Positions 17,896 to 27,102 of a DNA stretch of 64,000 nt are shown here, piece after piece; position 1 is the stretch's first letter, and every line of letters begins with the position of its first letter. The position numbers were made by a program, and so were the translations under genes. Source of the DNA: JABWBD01 sp040768665 (GTDB lineage Bacteria > Planctomycetota > Planctomycetia > Pirellulales > Thermoguttaceae); contig JAXGMN010000008.1 in assembly GCA_040768665.1 (NCBI GenBank), forward strand, positions 372,001 through 436,000. The letters are read 5' to 3'. The notes beneath the pieces were generated by a model that saw nothing but the letters and a program-made list of their open reading frames with translations, was not told the origin of the DNA and searched no databases.

Positions 17896-19914
17896 TCATG
17901 GCAACCGGATGATCGCGTAGGACGGGTTCTCGAAGACAAGCTTGCCGGAAGCCTCGTCTTCCTCGTCGGCGGCGATGCGGATAACGTCCGCCGGCGCCAA
18001 CTTTCCGCGTTGATACGGCCCAACGATCAGATAGGAATGACCACCATCTGGATTGCGTCTGTCGAGGTGGCGATACCGCCTCAAGGTGAAGAACACCTTG
18101 TCCACCAGCGAGGAGGCTTCGCTGACATAAAAGACGTGCTTGTAATAGACACGATCTTCCGGACGGATGTGATCCGCGAAGAACGCCACGAGTTCCTTCT
18201 GGTCTTGCAGTGAGGCCACGGCCACGGAAGGCAGGCCCTGCATGCCCCGCGCGTGGCGCTGAGCGTAGAGTTGGTCGGCCCACGCCCCGTCGCGTGAAAA
18301 CGTGGGGTGCATTGCTGCGGTGTTGAGGCTCGCCGCCACCAGCGCGGCCGTACCGATCGGGATAAGCCACCGATGCCGCCGTGAACCTGCCAGCCTCCAC
18401 AGCATCGGCGGCAGGCAGCAGAGAAGCAGCATATGGGGCACAAGACCCAGGTACGCATGACGGGCCCAGCCTGTTTCGGACAACAGCAGGTACCATGCCT
18501 GGGATACGCAGACCAATCCGAGAAGGAGCCAACCGATGGCGCCCGCCCGCCCGGAACGCCGGAAGGTCCAGGCCAGCACAAGAAGGACGATCCAGGGCAG
18601 CACTGTCGACCAGGAAGGCATTGGCGAGCTAATCCCGACGTCGGAGAAAATGGCCGCCTTGCGGGCTATTTCTTCGGGGCGAAATGCCCGCACAACGGCT
18701 CCAACGATCTGCGACGGGGAGTCTCCCTTTCGGAAACCGGCCTTCAGCGCGTCGCGAACTTCGCATACCCGCGTGGCGCCGCTGCCGCAGGAGACGAAGA
18801 CCTGGTAATGCTCATCATCAACCGCGTGCGGCAAGCGGCGATCGATGCGTATGTCGCCCAGCCACTGCATGCGGGCTGTCATCGCCGTAACGGCGGCTAC
18901 GGAGGCTACGAGCAAGGCAATGACCGTTGTGCGACCGGGCTTTCTGTCACCGCTTAATGCCTTTTGCGACATGACGGCAGCCGCCAGGACCGCGATCCCA
19001 AAACCCAGGCCCCATAGCCCGGCATCCCGGGAGAAGTGAAGCCGGCTTTCTCCGAGCCGGAAGGCGAGGATCACGTACCGGTACAGTTCGAAGGCATAGT
19101 AGGGCGCCGCCAGCCCGGCGGCGAAAGCGGCCCAGTTGGTTATCCAGGCCGGCCACGAGTGCTCGCGACCGCGGATTTCGACGATCGCCGCTCCGAAATA
19201 TACCGGCACGGCAACTGCGACCAGCACTTTGGTGAGCAGGCCAAAAGACAGGAAAACTCCGGCCGCGGCGTAGAGCAGGCGGACGAATCCTGCCGCGCGG
19301 CGAGTGGCGTCGTAGCACATAAAACTCAGCAACAGCCAGACGAGCGTCGCCGGCTCGGAGAAAGCCTCATACGCGGTCGTGATGGAAAGCTGCGGTACGA
19401 ACCAGAGCCAAACGCCCAACAAAGCCGCGGCGGTAATCCCCCCGATCCGCATTGCGAGCCCGATGAGCAGGATGAGCATAGCTGTATAGGCTGCCAGCGG
19501 CCAGAGGCGATACTGCCACCAGCCATCGCCAAACAGTCGCAGGGCGATCGCCTGCGGGAGCACGTAGCCGGGGCCGACGGTTACTCCGGCGGGAAAATAG
19601 GTAAACCCGGCGGCATCTTGTACATTGGACCGGCCGAAAATGTTGGGTCGAGCACCGGGCGATTCTTCGGCGACGGCGTTAGTGTAGGAGGCATAGATCC
19701 CGCGGTGTGCCACATTCTTTGCCACCCCAAGATACCAGCCGCTGTCCTGGTCGACGCCACCGAAGCGGTCGGCGAACACAACGACCTTCGCCAGTAGCGG
19801 CAAGCTCACCAGCACGGCGATCCCCCATCGCACCGACGGATGCTGCCAACGCCGCGGCAGCAGACTTGCCATCGGTTTTCCGTGCGTATGGGGAGAATCG
19901 GAGCTGGAATCCAT
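17896..19914 (-). CDS. Large multi-spanning membrane protein, GT-C glycosyltransferase-like
   Basis: This 672-residue protein has a short polar N-terminus and roughly ten to twelve transmembrane segments spread to about residue 560, then a soluble C-terminal tail of about 110 residues. A GGVDQDSGWYLGVAKN segment follows the first membrane helix, the place where GT-C enzymes (ArnT/PMT-like) carry an acidic catalytic motif facing the periplasm. I infer transfer of a lipid-linked sugar, but no family signature is decisive. It is transcribed alone, divergent from the CoA-disulfide reductase gene. Confidence 0.6.
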   Translation of the reverse strand: MDSSSDSPHTHGKPMASLLPRRWQHPSVRWGIAVLVSLPLLAKVVVFADRFGGVDQDSGWYLGVAKNVAHRGIYASYTNAVAEESPGARPNIFGRSNVQDAAGFTYFPAGVTVGPGYVLPQAIALRLFGDGWWQYRLWPLAAYTAMLILLIGLAMRIGGITAAALLGVWLWFVPQLSITTAYEAFSEPATLVWLLLSFMCYDATRRAAGFVRLLYAAAGVFLSFGLLTKVLVAVAVPVYFGAAIVEIRGREHSWPAWITNWAAFAAGLAAPYYAFELYRYVILAFRLGESRLHFSRDAGLWGLGFGIAVLAAAVMSQKALSGDRKPGRTTVIALLVASVAAVTAMTARMQWLGDIRIDRRLPHAVDDEHYQVFVSCGSGATRVCEVRDALKAGFRKGDSPSQIVGAVVRAFRPEEIARKAAIFSDVGISSPMPSWSTVLPWIVLLVLAWTFRRSGRAGAIGWLLLGLVCVSQAWYLLLSETGWARHAYLGLVPHMLLLCCLPPMLWRLAGSRRHRWLIPIGTAALVAASLNTAAMHPTFSRDGAWADQLYAQRHARGMQGLPSVAVASLQDQKELVAFFADHIRPEDRVYYKHVFYVSEASSLVDKVFFTLRRYRHLDRRNPDGGHSYLIVGPYQRGKLAPADVIRIAADEEDEASGKLVFENPSYAIIRLP

Positions 19915-20321
19915 AGCGGTCGCCTGGAGAGGGAAATGACCTGGCCCGGCTGCTGCCGACCAATCCGATGCCGGGATTCCGATGATCCGATTGGGAGCAG
20001 CGGGGCTGCGGGTAGTGGCTTGCCTGGGCTTGGTTAGGACCTCTTAACGGCTAGCCAGTTCCTCAATAGGAGGCTAGTTCCGACGAGGAAACCAGTCAAT
20101 CCCCCCCGCGAACCGCCGCGGCTTTCCGGCCCGGCGGCCCCATGGAAGCAAGCAGCGACGCTTCGATCGGCTTGCCAGCAAATGTGGGCTTGGTTCAAGA
20201 GCGGGTCGCTTCGGGTACCCGCCAACGTCGAGATCGTTTCACCGCGGGACTGGCACAACGGCAAGCAATGGGATTACAATCAGATTCGCTTTTTGATTTC
20301 CGTGCATCGGGGAGGGCATTG
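19915..20321. other. Divergent intergenic region with a stem-loop
   Basis: About 400 bases lie between two divergent genes and hold no supported gene. A stem-loop is visible at 20051-20077: CTAGCC pairs with GGCTAG and TCCT with AGGA around CAAT. A good ribosome site (GGGGAGG) precedes 20322. No promoter could be assigned with confidence. Confidence 0.4.
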
Positions 20322-21992
20322 ATGGCTAGCAAGCGTGTGGTGATTGTCGGTGGTGTGGCCGGTGGTGCTTCGTGTGCAGCAAGGCTCCGCCGGCTGGATG
20401 AAAAGGCCGAGATCTTCCTCTACGAGCGAGGCTCGGATATCTCGTTTGCCAACTGCGGGCTGCCCTACCACATCGGTGGCGTGATCCCCCAGCGCCAGCA
20501 ACTCCTGGTAGCCACGACCGAGATGTTCCGCGACATGTTCAACGTCGAGGTCCGCACCCGTCATGAGGTGACGAAGATCGATCGGCAGGCCCAGACCGTC
20601 GAGGTCCGCAACGTTGCCAGCGGTGCAACGACCACGGAGCGTTACGACTATCTCGTGCTCTCACCCGGGGCCGCCCCGGTACGACCGCCGATCCCGGGGA
20701 TCGATCTGCCGGGCATCTTTTCGCTTCGCACCCTGGACGATACCGATCGGATCCTCGGATGGATCAACCAGCGAAACGCAACACGGGCGGTGGTCGTCGG
20801 AGCCGGCTACATCGGCCTGGAGATGGTCGAAAACCTCGTCGAGCGAAGCATGGAGGTGACGGTCCTCGAACTGCTCAACCAGATCATGCCGCCGATGGAT
20901 CCCGAAATGGTTCTGCCGGTCCAGGAAGCGATGATCCGCGAGGGAGTCAACCTGCAGGCATCCAACGGCCTGGCATCTTTCGAGTCGGGCCCGGACGACA
21001 CAATCAACGTCATCGGCAAGGACGGCCAGAAGTTCAACGCCCAGATCGTCATCCTGGCCATCGGCGTCGCTCCCGACGTAAAACTGGCCAAAGACGCGGG
21101 GCTTCAGATCGGCGCCCTCGGCGGGATCCGCGTGGACGAGCACATGCGTACCAGCGATCCGAAGATCCTCGCCGTCGGCGACGCGATCGAGGTCCGCGAC
21201 TGGATCACCGGCCGATGGTCGATCGTACCGCTGGCAGGTCCGGCAAGCCGCCAGGGCCGCATCGCTGCCGACGTGATCAGCGGCCGCGACTCGAAGTACC
21301 GCGGCACCCAGGGGACCGGCGTCGTCGGACTGTTCGGCTATACGCTAGCCATGACCGGCGCCAGTGAAAAGACGCTGCGGCGCCAGTCGATCCCTTACAA
21401 AAAGGTCTACACCCATACGGCAAACCATGCCACCTACTATCCCGGCGCCGAAATGATGGCGATGAAACTGCTCTTCGATCCCGAGTCGGGGCGAATCCTT
21501 GGAGCGCAGACCGTCGGCGGCGCGGGCGTGGAGAAACGGATTGACGTGATCGCGATGGCAATCCAAAAGAATGCCACCGTCTACGACCTCGAGGAAGCGG
21601 AGCTGTGCTATGCCCCGCAGTACGGCAGCGCCCGCGACCCGGTGAATATCGCCGGGTTCGTCGCGGGCAATGTGCTTCGCGGCGACGTCGACGTGGTCCA
21701 TTGGGAGGACTGGTTCGAAAGCCAAAAATCCGAGCAGGCCAGACCGGTCGTGGTCGACGTCCGCCCCGCTTCCGCAGCCGCGGATGCCGCCATCCCGGGC
21801 ACGGTCAAGATCCCCCTGGGCGAACTCCGCGCCCGCCTCGACGAACTGCCCAAGGATCAAGAAATCTGGGTCCACTGCGGCGTCGGCCGAACCTCGTATT
21901 TCGCCAGCCGGATCCTCGCCCAGAATGGATTCAAGGTCCGCAACCTCTCGGGCGGAATCACGTCGTACGAGGCGATGAGGGATAAGGGATAA
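20322..21992 (+). CDS. CoA-disulfide reductase with C-terminal rhodanese domain
   Basis: This 556-residue flavoenzyme has the pyridine nucleotide-disulfide oxidoreductase fold: FAD motif VIVGGVAGGASCAARLRR, the single redox cysteine C45 in SFANCGLPYHIGG typical of CoA-disulfide reductases, NAD(P)H motif VVVGAGYIGLEM, and FAD motif KILAVGDAIEV. A rhodanese domain follows (about 455-552) with its cysteine C519 in VHCGVGRTSYF. Such fusions reduce CoA disulfide or CoA persulfide/polysulfide with NAD(P)H. ATG 20322 follows GGGGAGG; a longer ATG at 20142 was rejected. The 3' end and stop codon run into a heptamer repeat. Confidence 0.88.
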   Translation: MASKRVVIVGGVAGGASCAARLRRLDEKAEIFLYERGSDISFANCGLPYHIGGVIPQRQQLLVATTEMFRDMFNVEVRTRHEVTKIDRQAQTVEVRNVASGATTTERYDYLVLSPGAAPVRPPIPGIDLPGIFSLRTLDDTDRILGWINQRNATRAVVVGAGYIGLEMVENLVERSMEVTVLELLNQIMPPMDPEMVLPVQEAMIREGVNLQASNGLASFESGPDDTINVIGKDGQKFNAQIVILAIGVAPDVKLAKDAGLQIGALGGIRVDEHMRTSDPKILAVGDAIEVRDWITGRWSIVPLAGPASRQGRIAADVISGRDSKYRGTQGTGVVGLFGYTLAMTGASEKTLRRQSIPYKKVYTHTANHATYYPGAEMMAMKLLFDPESGRILGAQTVGGAGVEKRIDVIAMAIQKNATVYDLEEAELCYAPQYGSARDPVNIAGFVAGNVLRGDVDVVHWEDWFESQKSEQARPVVVDVRPASAAADAAIPGTVKIPLGELRARLDELPKDQEIWVHCGVGRTSYFASRILAQNGFKVRNLSGGITSYEAMRDKG

Positions 21993-22038
21993 GAGATAAG
22001 AGATAAGAGATAAGGATGGAGATGAGCATCCCTTATCC
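21981..22038. repeat. GATAAGR heptamer repeat with inverted copy
   Basis: Five tandem heptamers (GATAAGG, three GATAAGA, GATAAGG) occupy 21981-22015 and contain the stop codon of the CoA-disulfide reductase gene. CCCTTATCC at 22030-22038 is the complement of GGATAAGGG at 21980-21988, so a hairpin can form that might end transcription from both convergent genes. Confidence 0.7.
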
Positions 22039-23193
22039 TTCATCCCATCTGTCCGGCTCTCCCACCTCAACCCAGCGGCTCTCCGCCGCCGAGCGTCGCA
22101 CCGACTCCATGAGATGCTGCACATATACCCCCTGGTCTATACCAGGATTGCCCGGCCGGCCGGCGGCGACGTCCTGGAGGAAGTTCGCCAGACAGGCCAC
22201 GTGCACGCGGATCCATCCCAGCGTATTCTTCGGGCTGGGGAAGCCGATCGCCGGCTCGGGAAACCGCTGCCCGACGTCGATCCGGGTCCACCCGCGCATG
22301 CCGCCGATCGGCTTGTCGGGCACGGTGGCGTCGTAGGCCTCGAGGTGGTGCGGGGCCATCCCGTTCAGCCGCAACGCACCACGAGAGCCGTGGATCTCCA
22401 GGCGGAGCTCATCCTCGCTGCCGGTGGCCAGCTTCGTCCCTTCGATGTTCCCCAGGGCCCCGGACTTCATGCGGGCGAGCAGCATCACGCAGTCTTCCGT
22501 GTCGACCGGGACCATTTTCGCTGGATCGTCCACCGAGGGTCGCTCGCCGTACGCGATCTTCGTGGCCGCCAGGATCGATTCGTAGTCGCCGACGAGGTGG
22601 TGAACCAGGTCGAGCGCGTGCGAGGCCAGGTCGGCGATCACTCCCCCACCGGCCGCGGCCGAAAGCTTCCACTTCAGCGGAGCCCGCGGGTCGGCGCTGC
22701 CGCCGTGCAACAGCCCGCAGCGAAACTCGAGCACCTCGCCGAGCCAACCCTCGTCGATGAGCTGCCTGGCTCGCAGGACGGCCGGAAAGAACCGGCTCTG
22801 AAAGGTCATCTGAGCGGTGCCCCGGTAGGCAGCCGCTCGGGCGCGAATCTCTTCGGCCTCGGCCAGCGTGGCCGTGAGCGGCTTGTCGCAGTAGATGTGC
22901 TTGTTGTGACGAATGGCCGAGAGGAGGGCGTCCTTGTGCAGGTGGTTCGGCGTGCAGATGTGGACGATATCGACGTCCGGATTCTCCGTAATCTCCCGGT
23001 AGTCCGTCACGGCATGATCGGCTCCGACCAGATTCCGGGCCTTCTCGGCCGTTTCAGGCCGGCTCGTCGCGACATGGGTGATCCGTGCCTCCAGCGGAAC
23101 CGGATCGTAGTACATCGACAGGTTGCGGTATCCGAAGGCGTGCACCTTGCCGATGAATCCGAACCCCACGATCCCCACGTTGTAGATCTTCAT
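22033..23193 (-). CDS. Gfo/Idh/MocA family NAD(P)-dependent oxidoreductase
   Basis: This 386-residue protein has an N-terminal Rossmann domain (VGIVGFGFIGKVHAFGYRN), the CTPNHLHKDA block, the family lysine in YCDKPLTATLAEA, and the C-terminal alpha/beta domain with GGGVIADLASHALDLVHHLVGD, where the HALD histidine is typical of the active site. The family oxidises sugars, inositols or related alcohols; the substrate is not predictable. It is the last gene of a leftward cassette, ten bases after a second, different Gfo/Idh/MocA gene, and ends in the heptamer repeat region. Confidence 0.88.
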   Translation of the reverse strand: MKIYNVGIVGFGFIGKVHAFGYRNLSMYYDPVPLEARITHVATSRPETAEKARNLVGADHAVTDYREITENPDVDIVHICTPNHLHKDALLSAIRHNKHIYCDKPLTATLAEAEEIRARAAAYRGTAQMTFQSRFFPAVLRARQLIDEGWLGEVLEFRCGLLHGGSADPRAPLKWKLSAAAGGGVIADLASHALDLVHHLVGDYESILAATKIAYGERPSVDDPAKMVPVDTEDCVMLLARMKSGALGNIEGTKLATGSEDELRLEIHGSRGALRLNGMAPHHLEAYDATVPDKPIGGMRGWTRIDVGQRFPEPAIGFPSPKNTLGWIRVHVACLANFLQDVAAGRPGNPGIDQGVYVQHLMESVRRSAAESRWVEVGEPDRWDEG

Positions 23194-23203
23194 GGCAACT
23201 CCG

Positions 23204-24346
23204 TCAGACTGCTTCCACGGTACCGTTGGCCTGGCTCTTCAGCGCCGCCGTGAACAACCGGTGCGAGCAAGCGACTTCCTCGGGTGTCACGCAGGCGGCA
23301 AAACGACTCTTGGGCCGACCTTCCGCGAGCTCATAAAGGAATGCCGCCCAGAGTTGCTGGATGGCGTCGGTGAAACCGAACTCGAAGATCCCGCCGGTGA
23401 TGCCGGGGAAGGCTGCCTCCCAGCCGGTATCGATCCACCGCCAGGACTGCTCGCCGCCGGCATACTCGAGCACTTCCAGCCGGCGCGGATTGGAGCTGGA
23501 CCAGCGGGCACAGGCCCTCATTCCTTTGACCTCCAGGTACCAGGTATCCGTTTCGCCGGGAGCGATCCGCTGGGTCTTGATGGTCAGCGGAAACGGTTGG
23601 CCGGTGTCGGGGTCCGCGGCGTCGCAGAAGAGAGTGGCGTTGTCCCAGGTCTCGCACGGCACCAGCTTGCCCTGCTTGTCCGGCCGCTCCTTGACCAGGT
23701 TCGAGAGGATCGCGCGGACCGTTCGCGGATACCAGCCGGCCTTGAACGGCACGTGGCAAGGATGCATTCCCAGGTCGCCCATGCACCCGTACTCCCCGTT
23801 GATCTCGACCATCCGCTTCCAGTTGATCGGCTTCGCGGGATTGAGGTCCGACGAATGAAGAAATCCCGAGTTCACCTCGATGATTTGCCCGAACGCCTTT
23901 TCGTCGATCATGCGGCACAACCGCTGCATGGCGGGGAAGAAGGGAAAATGCGACGTTGAGCGGACGAAGACCTGCGGATGTTCTCGGATCGCCTCCATGA
24001 TGGCCTTGTTCGCCGGCAGGTCGATCCCGAACGGCTTTTCTCCCAGAAGATGCTTGCCCGCGGAAATGATGTCGACGTAGAACTGCCGGTGCAGGTTGTG
24101 CGGCACCGCGCAGTAGACCGCCTCGACGTCTGCGTTGGTGAGCAACTCCCGGTAGTCGCGCGTCACGAGCTTGATGGTGGGAAAGTTGTCGCGAAACCAC
24201 GGAACGAGGCCCTCGTTGGTGTCGCAGATGGCCACGATCTCCGGCCGGACCTTCATGTCCACCAGGTGGCACCACCGTGCGACGGCGCTGCCGAACTCGC
24301 GGCCCATCAGTCCCAGGCCGATGATTCCGAACCTGACCGTTCTCAT
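23204..24346 (-). CDS. Gfo/Idh/MocA family oxidoreductase
   Basis: This 380-residue protein has the same fold as its downstream neighbour but low similarity to it: FGIIGLGLMGREFGSAVARW, YCAVPHNLHRQFYVDII, the lysine in LGEKPFGIDLPANKA, and GCMGDLGMHPCHVPF in the C-terminal half. ATG 24346 lies five bases past the upstream stop, behind GGGGGA; ATG 24361 would overlap the aminotransferase gene by 11 bases. Two such dehydrogenases with an aminotransferase suggest oxidation then transamination of a cyclitol or sugar. Confidence 0.86.
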   Translation of the reverse strand: MRTVRFGIIGLGLMGREFGSAVARWCHLVDMKVRPEIVAICDTNEGLVPWFRDNFPTIKLVTRDYRELLTNADVEAVYCAVPHNLHRQFYVDIISAGKHLLGEKPFGIDLPANKAIMEAIREHPQVFVRSTSHFPFFPAMQRLCRMIDEKAFGQIIEVNSGFLHSSDLNPAKPINWKRMVEINGEYGCMGDLGMHPCHVPFKAGWYPRTVRAILSNLVKERPDKQGKLVPCETWDNATLFCDAADPDTGQPFPLTIKTQRIAPGETDTWYLEVKGMRACARWSSSNPRRLEVLEYAGGEQSWRWIDTGWEAAFPGITGGIFEFGFTDAIQQLWAAFLYELAEGRPKSRFAACVTPEEVACSHRLFTAALKSQANGTVEAV

Positions 24347-24350
24347 CCGC

Positions 24351-25766
24351 TCATCCCCCATAGCCCAATTCCCGCTCGACTTCGCCGATCGATTCCTCGA
24401 TAATGTCCATCGCCTTTTCCGCCACTTCGTCCGGCATCACGATCGGCGGGCTCATCCGCAGGATATGGCCGGCCGGAATCCAGGCGAGTCCCTTGGAGAA
24501 CGCCCTCTGGTAGATCCGCTTGCCGGCCTCGTCGAACGGCTCCTTGGTCGCCTTGTCCTTGACCAGTTCGACGCCCATCAAGCACCCTTTCACGCGGGTG
24601 TCGCCGACGATGCGGAATTTCGTCGTCCAGTCGGCCATGCGACGGGCGAAGAGCATTTCCAGTTCCCGGGCGTGCTCCAGCAGGGCTTCCTCCTCGATCA
24701 CCTCGATCGACGCCAGCGCCGCGGCACATGCCATCGGGTTGCCGCCATAGCTGGTCGACGCGCTGATCTTGTCGACCGCATCGGCGTACGGTTTCCGCAC
24801 CACCATGGCGGTAACCGGGAAGCCGTTCCCAAACCCTTTGCCGATGGTCACCACGTCGGGCACCACGTCCCAGTGCTCCATGCAAAGGTACTTGCCCGTG
24901 CGGCCCATGCTCGTCAGAACCTCGTCGGCGACCAGCAGGATTTCCCGTTCTTCGCAGAACTTCTTGAGCTTGGGGAAGTAGTCGTCCGGCGGCATGATGC
25001 TGCCGGCCCAGCCCTGGATCGGCTCCAGGACGAAGGCCGCCACTCGTCCGGTCGTCGTTTCCAGGATCGCTCTGTCGTAGAACTCGAGGTACTTTTCCGT
25101 GTCGAGCGATCCGTCGGGACGGGTCCACCAGGGGCGGTACGTGTCGGGCCGTGGAACCATGTAGAACCCGTTCGCCCGGCCGGCCCCGCTGAACTGGTTC
25201 ATCCTGGCCAGGCTGATGGAGTGGCCGGATTTTCCGTGAAAATCGCCGAAGCAACTGACAAACTCGTGCTTTCCGGTGGCCGCCCGGCAGGTTCGCAGGG
25301 CCGCTTCCACCGCCGTGGTTCCGCTATCGTAAAGCTGCACTCCCTCGAGGTCGCCTGGCATCACCGAGACGAGCTTCTCCAGTAGCCGCACCTTGATCTC
25401 CGTGGTGAAGTCGTGGGCGTTCATCAGCTTGTGGGCGTACGTGGCGATCGCCTCGGACACCTTCGGATGGCAATGTCCAAGCGTCGTCACGTAGATGCCG
25501 CTGGAGAAGTCGATATAGCGGTTGCCGTCGGCATCGGTCATCGTGCAGCCGCAGCCGCTCTCGAAGACCACCGGGAAGAGCCGCACCTGTCCGGAAAGGC
25601 CCCGGATGTACTTCGACGCCTCGGCGTGCAGCTCATTGCTCCGTGGGCCCGGGAGCGAGTCCGTGACGATCCGGGGCCATTGGTCCAGATCGACCTGGTA
25701 GGGAGTCGGATCGTACTTGCCGCTGCGGACGACAGGCCGCTGCGGCGCGGCGACTTGCGAATTCAT
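24351..25766 (-). CDS. Class III PLP-dependent aminotransferase
   Basis: This 471-residue protein is a fold type I, class III aminotransferase. Family blocks are FSSGIYVTTLGHCHPKV, the phosphate-binding DSGTTAVEAALRTCR, CFGDFHGKSGHS, LVADEVLTSMGRTGKY, and the PLP lysine K310 in TIGKGFGNGFP. Relatives include 4-aminobutyrate aminotransferase and 2,2-dialkylglycine decarboxylase; the substrate is not evident. It is the second gene in the cassette under the DeoR-type regulator, and its stop lies just upstream of the next start. ATG 25766 is preferred over the adjacent TTG 25769. Confidence 0.88.
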   Translation of the reverse strand: MNSQVAAPQRPVVRSGKYDPTPYQVDLDQWPRIVTDSLPGPRSNELHAEASKYIRGLSGQVRLFPVVFESGCGCTMTDADGNRYIDFSSGIYVTTLGHCHPKVSEAIATYAHKLMNAHDFTTEIKVRLLEKLVSVMPGDLEGVQLYDSGTTAVEAALRTCRAATGKHEFVSCFGDFHGKSGHSISLARMNQFSGAGRANGFYMVPRPDTYRPWWTRPDGSLDTEKYLEFYDRAILETTTGRVAAFVLEPIQGWAGSIMPPDDYFPKLKKFCEEREILLVADEVLTSMGRTGKYLCMEHWDVVPDVVTIGKGFGNGFPVTAMVVRKPYADAVDKISASTSYGGNPMACAAALASIEVIEEEALLEHARELEMLFARRMADWTTKFRIVGDTRVKGCLMGVELVKDKATKEPFDEAGKRIYQRAFSKGLAWIPAGHILRMSPPIVMPDEVAEKAMDIIEESIGEVERELGYGG

Positions 25767-25800
25767 CAATAGGGTTCTCCCGGTTGTTTTTCTATGGACC

Positions 25801-25892
25801 CCCGTGGGCTTGACCCACGGGTGAACAAGGTTCGACAGCTAGCACTCCTCGCCAATAACCATTTCCGGCCCCCTGCCGTCTCGTGCGGCAGG
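25801..25892. repeat. Two short stem-loops
   Basis: CCCGTGGG (25801-25808) pairs with CCCACGGG (25814-25821) around CTTGA. CCTGCCG (25872-25878) pairs with CGGCAGG (25886-25892). They lie between the DeoR-type regulator and the aminotransferase gene, so they could attenuate readthrough or mark intergenic repeats. Neither has a T-run on either strand. Confidence 0.5.
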
Positions 25893-26019
25893 AGCCCAAG
25901 GTCTCCCAGCTACAGCGCCTCGCCAACGACTTCATTCACCATCCTTGTCGCGTGGGACCCCATACCGGCCCGATACGCATTTCCGTCGCAGAGCGTTTGC
26001 CCTGCATGTTCCAAGCACA

Positions 26020-26814
26020 TCAAACGTTGGTTGCCGTCATCTCTCCCGACACGTACACAATTTCTGCCCCGCTTGCCTCCAGCGCCGCCCGATCCTTCTT
26101 GCCCAACTCCCGATCGGTGATGAGCGTCACGCCGGCAGACAGTCGTCCGGCCACGACCAGGCTCTGCTTTCCGAATTTCGAACTGTCCGCGACAACGATG
26201 GTCTTGTCCGCCTGCTTCCCGACCGCACGGGACAGCAACGCCGTGCCCAAATCCGCGCTGTAGAATTCGCCGCGCGATGCGTCGACCGCGTCGGCCCCGA
26301 GCACTGCGACGTCGAACCGGAAGTCCTGCACCCTTGCCAGCGCCAATTCGCCGGTAAGGTCCGGACTGCTCTCCGCCAGGGCTCCGCCGAAGACGATCAC
26401 CTCCACTCCGTGCCGCCCGAACAGCTCCATGGCAACGCGGAGATTGTTCGTGAACACCCGCAAGCGCGCGTCGGTCGGCAGCCATCGCGCCAGATGGACG
26501 GCCGTCGTCCCCGTATCCAGATAGACATTCGCGCGCTGCGGCAGCCGTTTTGCCGCCTCTCGGGCGATGCCGTATTTCTGGGCCCGCCGCTGCCGGTCCT
26601 TGGTCGAAAACGGGGTCTCTTTGACAAACGGCGACCGCAGGACACACCCCCCGTGAGTTCGGGTCAAAACGCCCGCCATCTCCATCGCCCCCAGGTCGCG
26701 GCGGATGGTCATCGGGGTGACGGCAAGCGTCTCGGCCAACTCCTCGACACTGCACCGCCCCCGCTCGGCGAGCAGCTCGCGGATCGTCTCGTGGCGAGGA
26801 TTCGGCGCGCTCAT
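26020..26814 (-). CDS. DeoR-family transcriptional regulator
   Basis: This 264-residue protein has a winged helix-turn-helix at the N-terminus (RHETIRELLAERGRCSVEELAETLAVTPMTIRRDLGAM, residues about 7-50) and the DeoR C-terminal sugar-phosphate sensor domain (VYLDTGTTAVHLARWL, VFTNNLRVAMEL, DVAVLGADAVD, VADSSKFGK). It most likely represses the aminotransferase/dehydrogenase cassette that follows in the same direction and responds to a phosphorylated sugar intermediate. ATG 26814 matches family length; an upstream start at 26892 lies before the predicted promoter elements and was rejected. Confidence 0.9.
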   Translation of the reverse strand: MSAPNPRHETIRELLAERGRCSVEELAETLAVTPMTIRRDLGAMEMAGVLTRTHGGCVLRSPFVKETPFSTKDRQRRAQKYGIAREAAKRLPQRANVYLDTGTTAVHLARWLPTDARLRVFTNNLRVAMELFGRHGVEVIVFGGALAESSPDLTGELALARVQDFRFDVAVLGADAVDASRGEFYSADLGTALLSRAVGKQADKTIVVADSSKFGKQSLVVAGRLSAGVTLITDRELGKKDRAALEASGAEIVYVSGEMTATNV

Positions 26815-26852
26815 GGTTGGACTTGGCTCGTTACCGTTTGTTCTAAAAAAAC

Positions 26853-26880
26853 AATATACATGTTCGTTTTGATCTGTCAA
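26853..26880 (-). promoter_or_regulatory. Predicted sigma70-type promoter of the DeoR-type gene
   Basis: On the minus strand TTGACA (26880-26875) is followed after 16 bases by TATATT (26858-26853), close to the consensus -35 and -10 boxes. It lies 39 bases before the chosen ATG in an AT-rich patch that is unusual for this GC-rich window. No operator palindrome was clear. Confidence 0.6.
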
Positions 26881-26970
26881 GATGCCCTTCACGCCGACAC
26901 TTGGCGCGAAGAATGCGACTGCACCCCATCGCGCGCAGAACGACTGCTTCGCAGAGATAGCCTATTACGG

Positions 26971-27077
26971 CGAGCGGCAGAAAGAGACTTACCACGAGGT
27001 AGGATGGCCATTCTTGTCCGTCGGCATAAGACGGACAAGAATGTCCATCCTACTGGTAAGAAAATTCCTGCCGCTCG
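26971..27077. repeat. Long imperfect hairpin element (107 bp)
   Basis: Four paired blocks nest in register: CGAGCGGCAG (26971-26980) with 27068-27077; CTTACC (26988-26993) with 27055-27060; GTAGGATGG (26999-27007) with 27045-27053; and CATTCTTGTCCGTC (27009-27022) with 27030-27043, around a seven-base loop. The core reads as the TGGACATTCTTGTCCGTC type of planctomycete intergenic repeat known to me from its spurious translations. It lies between the DeoR-type promoter and the toxin gene. Confidence 0.8.
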
Positions 27078-27086
27078 CCTAAGGGG

Positions 27087-27102
27087 CGGGCCTTCAGGCC
27101 CG
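27087..27102 (-). terminator. Stem-loop at the toxin stop codon
   Basis: CGGGCCT (27087-27093) pairs with AGGCCCG (27096-27102); the toxin stop codon (27094-27096) lies in the loop and arm. It may end transcription of the toxin-antitoxin pair, but there is no T-run, so this is tentative. Confidence 0.35.
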
